Below, piece after piece: positions 25,960 to 38,289 of a stretch of DNA of 64,000 nt; positions within the stretch are counted from its first letter, which is position 1; the number at the start of each line of letters is the position of its first letter. The notes below the pieces were generated by a model. The model did not search any database and was not told the origin of the DNA. It saw only the letters and a program-made list of their open reading frames with translations. The DNA is taken from contig CM041541.1 in NCBI GenBank assembly GCA_023238725.1, forward strand, positions 5,428,884 to 5,492,883. The letters run 5' to 3'. The DNA is from Scortum barcoo. Its lineage: Eukaryota; Chordata; Actinopteri; Centrarchiformes; Terapontidae. Both the position numbers and the translations under genes were made by a program.

Positions 25960-26222
25960 CCCCAATCTGCCTAAGACTCTACCCCACCCAATTGAACTCC
26001 TGTGGGAGATTTTTGGAGCGAAGTGGTTGACAGCGCTCTCCACCACTATCATCACAATACTAAATGAGAGAATATCTTTTGGAAGAATAATGTTCATTCC
26101 TACAAAAGAGTTCAGAGACTTGGAGAATCAAAGCTAAAGAGAATTGAAGCTCCCTTGGTGAAACACCTTATTAAAACACTTTCTGTTCATATCTCCTTTA
26201 ATTTGTCACCTGTCTGTACATA
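25960..26222 (+). mobile_element. Tc1/mariner-like transposase 3' fragment
   Basis: The plus strand reads PIELLWEIF at about 25,987-26,013, a worn form of the NPIExLW motif that carries the third catalytic acid of Tc1-type transposases. About 40 codons later FGRIMFIPTKEF matches the 'W..IP...' region near the transposase C-terminus. The nucleotide tail ACACCTTATTAAAACAC then CTTTAATTTGTCACCTGTCT is familiar from fish transposon copies. Only this C-terminal part is seen; no N-terminal half or paired terminal repeats are found nearby. It is a dead remnant. Confidence 0.6.
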
Positions 26223-29200
26223 TCATCATACAGCTTTTGACCTCAGTTTGGCCTTTAGCTTAACACAATGACAGTATTTCTGCACATGCATGCACACGAG
26301 CCCAAACACTTATATAGACACACAATCACACACCCGCTCACAGCCACTCTCTTCCAGCCAATTTAACTCGCACAAAGCTGAATTAACTAGTAATCCCTGT
26401 TTTCTCCCCGGGGCTGTCTTCACTTTACACTTGTCTCAGTGAATTATTGGAAGCGCTGCCTTCTCTTTCCCGGGCTCCATGTGCATCGGAGGCCAACAAA
26501 TGTTGCGCGTTCAGCCGCTGCTTGCACATCTGTATTTTTACCTCATTTGATGAAGCTTCAGTAGGAGTACATCTCCTTCGCTTGCCTTGTCCAAAACCAA
26601 AATGATTTCATAAAAATGTTTGCTGCAACATGTCGAGTATTCCCCCGACTTTGACATAGCAATTTTGCAACCATGGCAACAAAGGAAATGCTGGAAAGTG
26701 AGCTAAAGGGTGATACAGCTAATATAGCTAAAGAGTCATCTTCCATTACTGTAAATAAGAGATCCTTCCCCTCATGCATCTCATAATTGTTATTGTACAG
26801 GATAGAATGAAGGATGAGGATAAGCCCTTTCAGATGGAACTGAAGCATCCACACTGCATGAAGGATGCAAGGACAGGCAGGCTCATTATCAATCTGTGTC
26901 AAACTCTCAGACATAATGTCAAGTTTTCTTTCGGTTCAGTGACTCTCCAGTCAATCAGTGGGCGAGGGAGCATGAGCCGTGCCCAGAGGCTGCGCCGTAT
27001 CTGTGCAACCACACAGTTTAAAAAAAAAAACAAAGAGGCCGCCGCATCGCCTGCTGTCGTCCTGAAGATCGTTTACAACCCCGGCACCCCCTCTACACCC
27101 CATCCTGCTATTAATCAAGACCTCAAGCTGAATATGCTACAGCGATGCAAGCAATTTGTAGCTTAAGCTGAATATGAACGTGGTCGCACACAGCAGCCTT
27201 GCATGTAAGAGCCTTGTAATGCATCGTGCTTAGTCTGAGCTTTGGTGCAGTGAGTATGCAAAACGATAGGATCCTCTGGGGATCCTTCAGCGGGGATGTT
27301 CATTTCAGCCTTGTGTTAGTTGTTTACAGATTTGCTAAGTTTTAAATTTCATTTCAGTTAGATTATAGCTGCCTTAAGTGCATAAGCAGCAGCAAAATAA
27401 TGTCCTATTTTGTCTGAGAACATTTATTTTTGTCATGTTCTTTCTTCTCATTTACTTGTTAGGTAAAACCTTTCATTTCTTCTCTGTGTGCAGAAGACAT
27501 GACTGAAGCGTGTGGGCAGAAAACTTCTGGTGTGCAACTAAAGGCTAAAACTATTAATTGGCATTTATGTTGAGAAGGTGCAGAAATAACATTTACAAGC
27601 CGCTCATCATGATTAATCTAATTCATCCACTTGTGCTGTAAGACAGATAGTGTATATTTATCCACCGCATTCAGACCATTCAAACCGGCAGATTAATATC
27701 AGAACTCTTTGTGTGTCTGTTGATCTCTCCTTGGTGGCATCACATTAGCCAAAATGTCTGGGCTCTGAACCAAATTCCTTTACTTGAAGAAGTCAGCTTT
27801 CCTGTATGCAAAAGTAAGAGTGCATAGATTTTCAACTGGTTGTGTTAAGGCACTACTGCACTATCTTAGACTATGAATATAAAGTATTTTTTGCCATAGG
27901 AGCTCATTTTATTTATTTATTTTTTTCATGTCAGATGTTTCTGGGAATTTGGGGCTTTTAGCAACTTAATGGGAATTTACTGTATATTATACAGTTTAAC
28001 CCTAATGTCATTACAATTGGCTCGCTTTTATAGTAATAAAAACATACCTAATACAGTTTTTTTATGACTTTCTGACTTTTCCTGGTTCTGTGAGAATCGC
28101 TTATGAACATAATGTTGAACTCTTGACATCTTTCAGAGGTCCAGAGTAGAAAACAGAAGACTTTCAGAGCCTCCAAGACTCCAGCGGTAAAAACAATGGA
28201 TTTTTAAATGCACTATATCTGCTTGATGACAATAATTCAGAAGAGTTCATAAGAAGTTGAACAGGCTTTTAGACCTTTATGTGGGCTTACCGACCCCAAA
28301 CATAAGAAATGTAAGATGACATACTATAAGGACTTTGTCTGTGAATGACTTCTTGGTGCTAATACAGCACATGAAAGATGGTATTTCCTAATTTGCCATA
28401 ATAACTTGTGTGTGATCGTCATGGTAACAGACCCACTGGTTGTCAACAAACGATTATTGTCATTTTTCAGTCACACAGTTTTCATTATCTAATTATGCTG
28501 ACAGGAAAATTGGCCAGTTTTCGTAATGTAAATATGAACAGCAATTCTAATCTTAGATTTTACGCCTGCTTCTATATTTTTTCATAAAGATTCACATGAT
28601 GAGTCAACATCTTGTGAAACGTCCATGCGGTCTAATGTGAGAGGAGCCCTGAGATGAAAGCAGCCCCTGCACTGCATCATGAGTGATCTAACAACGTCAG
28701 ACTTTTAGCAGTTGTCTCTCCATCTCTGCGGGGGCCGAGGCGGTCGCGGTCCCCCGCCCGGTGCAGGCTGCCTGTAAAAAGTAATTAGAGTGAGCACAGC
28801 TCTCATTCGCAGTGGCAAGGGTCGACCGCTTTGCACGACTGATCACATCTTTCCCCAGCCTGCTGGAAGTTCTCACCGCGCACAGACAGAAATCGTACCG
28901 CGCAGCCGTTTGTTTTCGGTGCAGAGCGTTTGCGGCGACAGTGCTGTCGCATTAGAGCAAACCTTTGGGATTTCAGCGGGAACAGTAGTTGAAACCACTT
29001 TTTTTTCTCCCCTTTTGCTGTTGTTTATGGAGCATTTGCATTCATATTTAAAATATTTTGACACAAAAAAAACTAAAAGCGTGTGATATAAACTCAAATC
29101 GACAACAATAAAAGAGGCTTTTCATGTTAGTTCATTGTCTGTGAACGCCTGCTGGACACTACATGTTTTCCTTTTTCGTCCTCTGTTACTGCAGGCTGGG

Positions 29201-31544
29201 TTCAATGAAAAATATTCATGACTGCTGACAAGTCCCTGTGTGTGGGCTCTGCTTCTCACAGTTTTCACCATGGAAACCACAGATGGTTGAATTAGAATGA
29301 CAATAGCTGATATTATAATCCAAATGGTCCTTGTTGTAGCAGATAGAGGAGCTGATGATGATGTGCCCCGCTGCATGATGATGATGACGCCTGCTCCTGC
29401 AAAAACCCAAATAAACCACTTGACTTCTTGATTCCTGCCTTAATTTGCCTTTTTCTTTGCCCCCCCTCAAGCTCCAACCTGCCCAAACAGCCCCTATCCT
29501 GCCCAGGAGTCTGCGGCAGAAGCAGTTAACATTTCAAGAAGTACTTTATGATTAAAATGTCACCCGGCAAACCTGGTTTGGAAAATCCAGCTGAGGGTAG
29601 TAAAGGAGACAAGTCTGCCCTCGCTCAACAGTTACTGTCAAGGTCTGGCCAATATACACAGCCGTGGCAGCATGCAGACAGTAGGTGATCCAGAATATGA
29701 GTCTGTCTAGTTGTAAGCTCCCTTCCCACGCAGCTGCTCCCACCAGGTTACCGCTGTCACTCTAAATTCTTGGAAGTCCTGAGAGGATCACGGACGACGT
29801 GTGGAATTCGCTTAGGATCACGCACGAGTCAAGGCTCAAGTCAGAGTATTCTTACAGGATGTGACAGACACAATGAGTTGCAGTTTGCAGGCTGTGAAAT
29901 AGTTATTTTTCTTTGTAACTATAGTTTCTTTGTAATTGTAGAGTAGTTTCAGGGAGCATTTAAGGTTATTATAAAGCTTTTTGTTTGTTTTCTAGATTGA
30001 GTTTAAGTGCAGGAAGTAGTTTGGTTCCTTTTTATGACAAAGCTTATGTGTCCTTTCACAACAGTCTGATATGTATAATATATTCTTGGTAATTATACAT
30101 ACTATATATAGTTCTTGCGTACTATAACTTTATATCACTTTGACCTCACCTGTCTGTAAACTCAAATTTGGCTGGCCGTCGGCAGTCTGCACCTTGCTGG
30201 TGTCAGATGTCAGGTCGCTGAGATGACTTTTTCCAGACTTTCAGGAGACCCTTTGCAAAAAAAAATGTGCAAAAAGAAAGTCTGAGTCACAGTGTCAGCG
30301 TGCGTTTGATCTTTACCCATCATATATTAAAGAAAATTCAACTTTCAGATGAAGACGAAGTTGCCTTACTGCACCCCCTTCCAAAGAATGCCCGTGTGTC
30401 ATGAAGCCCTTTCTTTTTCTTTTGTTTTTAAAACTGGTCACCCATGAGATATAAATACTGTATAATGACACACACACCACCACCACCACCACCTCCACCC
30501 GCCCCACTTTGAATCCACACCAACATGTTTCGTTAACTGCAGAGCCGAGCTTCTGCGATGGACATGCCGCTGACATGTGAAGAGATTCTGTGTAGTGCTA
30601 GTGTGATTTCTTTCATCACTGTACACCATTTCCACCAAACAGATAGTGTTTTGCAGTTTAGAGCAACAATGAAGAACAGAGAACACCAACTAGTTAAGAT
30701 TCTCCAAATGGATTATTGGACGATGTTTTCAAAAATCTCACTCTTAGCCATATTTCTTGTCCACAGCGCAGTGTGAGAACAGCATTTTTTAAAATGTACT
30801 GACCGAGGAGCCTGGGAAATGTTGGTGGAACAGTGAAGGCCGGGTCACATTTTTCTCCGTCTCCGCCTCAGCCTTGCTGCTGCCCTGTAGCTGATTGGTG
30901 CAATCTCTCCACACAGTTGTTGTGTCGACCAGAAACCTCCGAGCAGCCCAGCTGTGGACCTTTTCCAGTGTCGCGACCTGTTGTGCCGGCATGAAACACA
31001 TTAACAGGCTTTGGAAATTGTGCTGATAGAAAAGTGCAGGTTCTTATTCTCGGAAACACCAACTGTGCAACTTGAGAACTTTAAGAGAACTTCTGTTTAA
31101 ATGCTCATTTAATATATGCTAGCATGTTCATTTTAAACTCTTTTATTTTTCTTTAAGGTGCGATTGGTAGCAACAGCCAATGTGTCGTTATAAAAATATA
31201 TTTGGTTCACTAAAATTATTTTTGAGATTATTTCACTGAATTGTAAGACCTGTTGCTATAAATAAGGTAATGTAGTAATGCAGGTTTAATATTGTTTCAG
31301 TATCATTTAATATTGGATCTCATAATCTCTCATAATGAAAGGTTAAGGAAGGATAAACATGAATTCTTTTTATATTAGGTTTCTTTTTCAAAGTAGCTCC
31401 TATATTATAATATCTGATAGATTCAGTTTAAATATTTTCACTTCCACACAACTGTTTACATGAGTTTAAGCTTTATATAAGAGAGTTATTTTTCAGGGTT
31501 TTTTTGTGTCTGAGAGGTTTTAAATTGTAGAAGGGTAAATGTGG
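26223..31544. other. Long unique stretch without a recognised gene
   Basis: No transposon named in these 5.3 kb. The plus-strand open frame at 26,774-27,166 (130 codons) has no recognisable domain and contains an A-run lysine cluster. A GC-richer patch at about 28,720-28,980 and unique segments at 29,540-29,770 and 30,800-31,000 have balanced composition and could be conserved non-coding elements, which cannot be tested here. A GAT-type run lies near 29,355-29,387. Confidence 0.4.
30468..30500. repeat. (CA)/(CAC) microsatellite
   Basis: A short CA run passes directly into about six ACC/CAC units. Confidence 0.85.
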
Positions 31545-31715
31545 TAAAGGGCGTGCCTCACTGTCGAGCATCCACTCCAGCTTGAGTAGATGTGGGACAA
31601 AGGATTTAAGCAGCCAGCGCTATCTTCAAACCTCCTCAAGGTTGTGCCACATACCCTGTCAGGGCCACATGCTGGTTCTTTACACAACATGACCCACTGC
31701 GCCACTGCTGCATAA
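31545..31715 (-). mobile_element. Possible tRNA-SINE-like fragment
   Basis: On the minus strand GCAGTGGCGCAGTGGGTCAT resembles a tRNA A-box region. The expected B box is not convincing, and the remainder does not match a SINE body that I know. Weak call. Confidence 0.25.
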
Positions 31716-31869
31716 TACATCACCTCCTTGACACCAAACGGGAGAGACACCATTGCAGCTTACATCTAGCGAGTCGTGAAAGACAGGTCTTTGAAGCTCC
31801 ACTGCGTGTTAACTCTTCAGAGTGTCAGGAGCATCGCGACCTGACATTGCCTCTGAAATAACTAAAAAA

Positions 31870-31871
31870 AA

Positions 31872-31931
<60 letters not shown>
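31870..31931. repeat. (TA)n microsatellite
   Basis: About 60 bases of nearly pure TA dinucleotide, with one G interruption near the left end. The tyrosine/isoleucine repeat frames across it are artefacts. Confidence 0.95.
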
Positions 31932-31933
<2 letters not shown>

Positions 31934-32710
31934 TGACTTTGAATGCACAGCAGCACTCGGAGAGCCAGACTGTCTGTGTAAAGATAAATTTGCTTGCTGG
32001 GATGGAGGGAGAGAGGCAAAAAAAAAAAAGAAAAAAGCCCGGGTTTATCTCAAACACAGTGTTGTACGCTATGACAGGTAAATAATGATGCGTTGTTATC
32101 AGGACGAGGCCAAAAAAGGCCCCTGTTTTCTCCCAACCTGACAATTTAGTGTCCTTGTCATGTGCTACAAAAAGTGGAGTCGCAGAATCAGGCCTGTTCT
32201 CATTTCCTTGACTGCTGTCACTAGAGAGCAAACAGGGTATCTGTCCTACAGTATGAAACAGGCACAAGAGGGAACGTATGATACTGCATGATAAAGTGAG
32301 CTATAGTTGTTTCCAGTCTGTTTAAAATCAAAGTCAGACTCAACTCTTTTGTCTAAAATAGTGCTGAGAGACTTAACAAGTAATGAGTGAAGTATTGTGT
32401 GATTAAGATGAAATCATTTGTATTTAAATGCCATTCAAATGGATTTAATTGTCATCAAATCTGCCACTGACTGCCAAGCTAACCGCTCCTTTCGTCTCTG
32501 TCTTAGTGAAATGTTTGACTAAGCTTGACAGCAATTATGTGCTCATTTGACAAAAAAAAAATATTTTAATCAAACGTGCTATTGATTTGAGGTCAGCCTT
32601 AAATTAGGGGCAGGATTAAACAAACTGAGTTCACTTCGAGAGCTGCAGACTTCAAATTGCAATCAGGCCGCTTTGTCAGTACTTTTATAGAGACAGAAAT
32701 ATATAAATAA

Positions 32711-32752
32711 AATATATGTGTGTGTGTGTGTGTTTATACATATATATATATC
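32711..32752. repeat. Compound (TG)n-(TA)n microsatellite
   Basis: Nine or so TG units followed after a short spacer by about seven TA units. Confidence 0.9.
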
Positions 32753-34402
32753 TTTGCAGCAAGTGCAGCTTTATGATCAATACTGAAATTGTTATTTTTG
32801 TGTCTAGAAATCTAGGCTGAATGGCAGGAGAACATGTAATTAAACTGCAATTGAATCTTGTCCAATGGCTCTCACTAAATGACAGAACAAAAGGAAAAAA
32901 GACTGTGTTGCACCAAACGCTGTCATTAAGGCTTCTAAGTGTCTGCTCGCTTTTGTGACAGATTAATACCATTCTCTGAAAAGAAAAAAAAAATGGCAGC
33001 AAATTAGATGTTCAAACGAAAAATGTGGCATATAAAAGTTTTCTGATTCTATAAATGGATGCTCGCAGCTATGTTTGCTGTGTGCAGCCACCCAGGTGTG
33101 TTTGCAGTGTCAAATTTCGATTAAACTTTAATAAATACGGCTTTGTACTCAACTGTCTGCTTTTTAAAACTTCATCAAGTAACAAATGAAAAATGAATTT
33201 AAAAATGTAATGTCCTTTAGAGTGCAAAATTGAAGCATTTGCAATATTTTTTGCAATGGAAGACATGCACTGTTTTTAATATCGTACCTAGTTATGAAAA
33301 CATAATTCAAATGACTGGTCAACACAATGCAATGCATGCAAATCATGGTCTCTGGTAAATTTCATTAAAGTTATTGTCTCATCGTCTCTGTGCTACGTGA
33401 CAGTTTGGACAATGGTCAGTCAGAAGCTTTCTGAGCTGATGCTAGCTGATCAGTAGCTCAGAGGCTACAGCAGCTCACCAACAAGCCAAGAACAGACATT
33501 TAGCATCAACAATCAACCAATCTTGACTAAAGTTTTGTGCAATGTGCTGCCTCGCTAATATAGCACGCATAGTGATGTTGACAGTGCACGATTCCCCCAG
33601 TGGATATTTGTTTGGTTGCTTCTATGTTTTTTGTTTTTTGTTTTTTTTTTAATATATTTGAACCAAACCGCATTTAACTAGAACAGTCTCTTGAGAATAA
33701 ATCTCTTTGACCAAAAGGCAGCACAATAAATTGGTGTTTATCTTATTGTGAAGCAACATGTCTAGTTGCCTACAATAGTCGGACAGGTTGGGACAGACTG
33801 TGGATGGTTTGCTCATTGGATGTGACTTGAAGTCAAGTCTCAAGAGATAACAGAGTTGATGCTCGCTTTGCGCGCTTCTCCGCTGCCACAACACTGCTGC
33901 ACTCGAAGCGTTCCTCCGAAAACTCTGAACTCGACGAGGGAGAACTGCAGCGTTAATCTGAACAGATTTCCTGTCCGTTGTGTCGGAACTGAGCGGCGCT
34001 TGGCATGTGTGCTTCAAATGCAGTGGATTTCAATAGCAGTCCGGCAACAGAGCGACCAGCAGACAGTTCGGCTATTAGCTCGCACACACACACACCCAGA
34101 AATCAATTACCTGCTGTTGCCTAAAAGAGCGCTTGAATAAGCAGAAGTGTAAAAATGTAAAGGTAATTAGCAAAAGGCGTTAAGTCGATTTGGGGCCTGG
34201 TGAGAGTGTTTGTGTGTGCATTCGTGCATATTTGTGTGCGGGTGTGTGCGCATTTGCTCCGGGAAACCGCAGCCAAGGGTGCCATTGTCTCTTACATTCG
34301 CTGCCCCCACCAAATGTTATTGCCTGCCCTCAGCAAATATACAGGAGAGAGGACAGAAAGGAAACAGCAAATAAGGGAGCAGAAACACTTTCTATAGAAA
34401 CC

Positions 34403-34650
34403 AAATGGTGAAAACTGTGTGGACACCAGATCATTACATCCATATATGGCTGTTGAACACCTCATAAAACGACTGGCATCAATATGCTGCTATAACAGCC
34501 CCTTTTCAAGCTTTCCACAAGATTTTGGAACCTGGCTGCAGGGATTTGTGCCCATTCAGCCCCAGGAACACATTTGGTTGTGCTTTCAGGAGTGCTTTTT
34601 TTTTGAGTGTTTTCTTGTGGCCAAACATGGCATTCAAATGCAAAAAAACC
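34403..34650 (-). mobile_element. Tc1-like transposon relic, copy 1
   Basis: The left edge GTGTGGACACCAGATCATTA resembles the terminal repeat of a common fish Tc1-like element, which carries a GGTGTCCACA-type end. The minus strand then encodes AEWAQIPAARFQNLVESLKRG, a Tc1 transposase C-terminus, at about 34,500-34,560. The arginine-rich tail that normally follows is broken. Beyond the transposase piece is a block (about 34,588-34,645: GAGTGTTTTCTTGTGGCC, then CATTCAAATGCAAA) that also occurs next to copy 2. The element keeps one terminus and a small part of the gene. Confidence 0.75.
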
Positions 34651-35020
34651 CACAAAATGATTCCCCATATTTTAAAAGAGAACAAAGCAACGGCTTCCAA
34701 AATTGGGCAAAACAAGGCGGCTTTGACATGGGTACGCGGTGCTCGGCGTGCTTTTAGTGACACATCCAGTCTCAAAATGTGGGCTCGAAGGGAAGCAGAG
34801 CCTGAACTGGTGCACTGCTGGGGATGAATGAAAGGAGCATGAATGTCATGATTATGTGCGAAACAAAAATGGAAGACCGTGATTAACATTCATAGAAAAG
34901 TTACTGACTGTGCCTTTAGAGGACACACCTCAAATCTGTGCAGCATTTGTATGGAAATGTATGTTGTGTGTGTGTGTGTTAGGGAAAGAACTAGAGGCAG
35001 TGTGTGTAAGATGGAGGGTT
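34651..35020. other. Unique spacer between the two Tc1-like relics
   Basis: Includes a short (TG)n run near 34,967-34,980. I see no clear homology to either relic and no gene. Confidence 0.45.
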
Positions 35021-35220
35021 ACGTGGCCAAAAATATGTGGACACCTGAACATTTCACCCATATGCGGTGTGAGCACAGGCGATAAGATGCTGCTGCTCGG
35101 AGCATTAGCGGGCTCTAACGCTGATGTGGGATGAAGAGGGCTGTTTCAGTAACACTTTTTAGTTGTTCTCAAATATTCTCTAGTGCCCAAATGTGGCGCT
35201 GAAATGCAAACAAAAAAAAA
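35021..35220 (-). mobile_element. Tc1-like transposon relic, copy 2, more deleted
   Basis: GTGGCCAAAAATATGTGGAC then ACCTGAACATTTCACCCATATG is a better-preserved terminal repeat of the same kind as copy 1: 35,035-35,067 aligns with 34,414-34,446. The transposase C-terminal segment seen in copy 1 is absent. Instead GGAGCATTAGCGGGCTCTAA, ordinarily further inside the element, follows directly. The right end (35,146-35,212) aligns with the right end of copy 1 (34,583-34,645). Same orientation as copy 1, about 600 bases away. Confidence 0.7.
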
Positions 35221-35717
35221 AGACAAAAAAGAAAAGAAGAAACGTAACCAAGCAAACCAGTTAATTCGTGAAAGTAACATAATTAGATTATGTGGGAAAT
35301 AATAATGAAATTATTTATAGAAGGGTTATCACTGCTTTTTTTTGATGATGTCACGTCACACATTTTTTAAATTTATTGTCTGGAAACATACATCGCTCTA
35401 ATGAATACATCCATCATAATTAATTTTTTTCTGTTTTGTTTTGTTTGTGTGCGCACGTAGCCTAAAGGGGCTGCAACACGAATTTTCATTTCACAACATA
35501 ATGATAAATAAATGAACCCCTGCGCGTTAATGAAAGGAGGAGAGGAATATTATCTCATATTTAAATCTCCACAGCATCTGAGCGCACCTCGTTATCTGTT
35601 TGTCTGCCTGTCTTAGCTCTCACTCGTTTCCTCCCGCTCTCAGCGCTCAAGGTGAGTTCAGCCCTTCACAGCCCAGTGGGCTGGTAACATTTCCTCCCCA
35701 TTAGGATGGCTAGCTAT
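35221..35717. other. Unique stretch, possible conserved element
   Basis: Contains an A-rich run at the left and then compositionally balanced sequence (35,500-35,600) with TAAT-rich words. No gene seen. Confidence 0.4.
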
Positions 35718-35754
35718 GCACACACACACTCCCTCACACACACACACACACACC
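35718..35754. repeat. (CA)n microsatellite, interrupted
   Basis: Two CA blocks separated by a CTCCCT interruption. Confidence 0.9.
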
Positions 35755-35914
35755 TCACAAAGGCAGAGCAAAAAAAAAAAGCAGGAACGCTGGGCAGGCC
35801 AGCCAAGGTTTTCCATTACGTACACAAGTCTCATCCCGCCACACGTCACCCTCAATTGTGGTTAACGCTGCTGTGATCAGAGGCTCCCCGACACTCCTCT
35901 GTTGCTTTGGCACC

Positions 35915-36325
35915 CAAAGGCGAAGGAGGTGTAGAGAGGAAGGGTTTTGGGAAGGGGAGGAGGGGTTGGTGGAGGAGAAAAGGGGTGGTAGATAGTAGGA
36001 AGAAAAAAAAAAAAACAAGAATGAGGAAGGAGAGGAAAAAGGAGATAGGAGGAGGTGTGGGGTCAGGGGAGAGCAGGCAACAGGAGAGAGAGAGAGGGAG
36101 AGAGGGAGAAAGAAATGAGGAGAGGAACAAAAAGTGGCGTCGTGCGGAGGAGGTGAGGAGTGACGGAGGCGACAAGAAGGCAGCGGGTGAATAAGGAAGG
36201 AGGCGGGAAAATGTGTGCGTGTGTGAGGTGTGTGGGTTGAGTTGAAAATCAGGAGGAAAAAGGGAAGGTGAAAGAGAGTGTGTGTGTGTGTGTGTGAGAG
36301 AGAGAGGGAGAGAGAGGAGGGGTGT
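35915..36325 (+). repeat. Long polypurine tract with GT run and G-quadruplex motif
   Basis: About 400 bases are dominated by A and G on the plus strand, broken mainly by a (GT)n run at about 36,277-36,297. GGGTTTTGGGAAGGGG followed by AGGAGGGG (35,942-35,965) meets the four-G-run quadruplex pattern. Mirror-like GA/GGA repeats are of the kind that can form triplex DNA. The 217-codon minus-strand frame spanning it is a serine/proline/leucine composition artefact. Confidence 0.85.
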
Positions 36326-37967
36326 GTTTGACAGAGCGGAGATATGTTGAAGGGAACATCAGCGCTGGTGCCCCATCCGCTGTTATTTCTGCTCCACTCT
36401 CCTGTCATTAGCCAGCATCACTGCTGCAGCAATTATCTTCACAACAGTGTGTTTGCATGCGTGTGTGTGTGTGTGTGTGAGTAAATTAATTAGGAGTGAG
36501 AAAATGAGGGATGGAGGGAAGGAGAAAAGGGAAGAGTGATCATTCTCCTCATCAAGCACTGACAAAATACAGGCCACACACACACACGCCCACACACACT
36601 TATACACACACACACAGCCCCTCGTGGGATGGTAGTGTGTTTGTGTGTGTTCAGATCAATCAAGCTGCTAATTATTTGATGTGTCCGTTTACTGCGTGTT
36701 GCTCAGATTTTTGTGTGTGCGCGCTTTTTTTTCTACAGCTCAGTGCCTCACGCTGGTCACGCAATCATATGTGTGTGTAGGTGTATTTTTTAACTTTGTA
36801 TGGGACTTTCTTGTGACTCAACTTGAATGTGTGTGTGTGTGGTGCCAGACTCTGTCAAGTAGCCTCCCTCAGTCTGTACTCATTTTTATTACTCTCCTTA
36901 CATCTAGCTGCTCTCCTTCTCTTCCCTCCTATGTTCTTTTCTTGTTCTTTCGCTCTGTGATAAGAGTGTGTGTGTGTTCGCGAGTGTGTCCCCATCAGTG
37001 TATGTGTGTATTTAGGTAATGGTAGACTAAGCCGAGCAGTTTTGTTGCCCCAGCGTGGCCCGGTGATTCACCTTTTCTCCTCCAGGTTTCCACCTGGTCA
37101 CTGGAGCTATGCACTGACTGATACGACCTGACACCTGTCTGCTTGGATGGCCAGCAACAGGCCTCACACACACACACACACACACACGTATACACACGCC
37201 TACACATACACTCTATGCATCCATGCATAAACGTATTCGCGCTCGAGACCTCATTTGCACACATACAGACGAAGGTGCATTCATGCCGGAACAAGACTCA
37301 AGATAAATGTACATACACGAGGACATACAGCACACACACAAATGGAGGACACCTTCACTTGTGTCTCCTCTCTCATCCACACAAACTTCCAACACGCACC
37401 AAAATCCTGACGTTATTGTGCTCACGGTGCCTCGAAAGCTGACAAAACCCTCCTGTGCTCTGTAAAAGAGTCGCACCATGATGTGTGTAAATGTGTCAGA
37501 GTTCATCTAGTGCTGTTTTCATAAGGCAACGAGGCACAGTGATTCACAGCCAGCCGACTGCGCTCATGTGACGCCAGCCACCACAAAAAAAAAAAAAAAG
37601 TGACTGAATGATGTATATATAGATGTCTCTGCCAAGGGAAAATGAGGAATCTTCTCTCTGAACTTTATGGAATTTTAAATAATTTGGGGTCATGAGTCAT
37701 AAATATTCAGAATTAGGAAATATGTTTTCATTAAAAAAATATTACAACCTCCTTCTGTCATGAAATAAAGTGGCAAGCAGGTGATGTGATTCCATATAAA
37801 TTTAATTTAGCCATTAAATGCTTCTCTGTTAAGAAATGTAAGTATTGTATGTATGTTTCAATCTACTAAAAGTCTAAAGCCATGCTGATGGCTCTTTTAA
37901 ATACTGTATGTAAACACAGCATGATAACATATTCGCAGTTTAATGCTAACAGACTCTAATGCGCGGT
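36326..37967. repeat. Microsatellite-dense region (CA/GT)
   Basis: Contains (GT)n at 36,460-36,479, (CA)n at about 36,574-36,616, GT-rich runs near 36,828 and 36,966, and (CA)n at 37,164-37,187, with CA-rich DNA to about 37,340. An A run lies near 37,586. Between them is unique sequence with no recognisable gene. Confidence 0.75.
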
Positions 37968-38289
37968 CAGGACTGCAGAGAAAATCACTGGTGCCAACCC
38001 GCCCTCCATTCAGGACCTCTACATGTCCAGAGTCAGGGAACGGGCAGGAAACATCACTATAGATCCATCACACCCTGAACTCAGCCTGTTTCACCTTCTT
38101 CCCTCTATCGACGCTACAGAGCTCTGTACACCAAAACGATCAGACACAAGACCAAGTAAACCTTGTACACGGCTGGACTTTGTACAGTCAGTGTGCTTTA
38201 CTGTGGTCACACTGTTACATTGTGCTCGTGTCTGTGTTGTGAATCATTATATAACACTGGATAATAAATGTTCACTACTGTTCCTATAA
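37968..38289 (+). mobile_element. LINE 3' end (Rex1/L2-like ORF2 C-terminus)
   Basis: An open frame from about 37,978 reads KITGANPPSIQDLYMSRVRE followed by RAGNITIDPSHPELSLF. This is the conserved end of ORF2 in Rex1/CR1/L2-type LINEs ('..I..LP.LQDLY..R...RA..I..DP.HP...LF..L'). The frame continues through an expected 'LPSI' stretch and then degrades. An AATAAA lies at 38,263-38,268, in the position of the element's 3' untranslated region. All upstream parts are absent, as expected of a 5'-truncated insertion. No clear tail repeat or target duplication was found. Confidence 0.7.

Larger units (their letters stand above)
31716..34402. other. Unique AT-rich stretch with two microsatellites
   Basis: No gene seen. 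Includes the (TA)n and (TG)n/(TA)n arrays listed separately and several T or A runs (near 32,551, 33,635). Around 33,850-34,080 CpG is somewhat richer. Confidence 0.45.

Noticed and set aside
26774..27166. A 130-codon plus-strand open frame
   Set aside because: No recognisable domain, a lysine run from an A-run, and no splice or promoter evidence. A frame of this length is expected now and then by chance in 64 kb.
31825..32267. Frames with tyrosine/isoleucine repeats on both strands
   Set aside because: They are produced by the (TA)n microsatellite.
35755..36408. A 217-codon minus-strand open frame
   Set aside because: It lies over the polypurine tract and CA/GT runs; the serine/leucine/histidine-rich product is a composition artefact.
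36570..37340. Regularly spaced repeats resembling a CRISPR array
   Set aside because: They are CA/GT microsatellites of variable length in eukaryotic DNA, with no direct-repeat and spacer structure.
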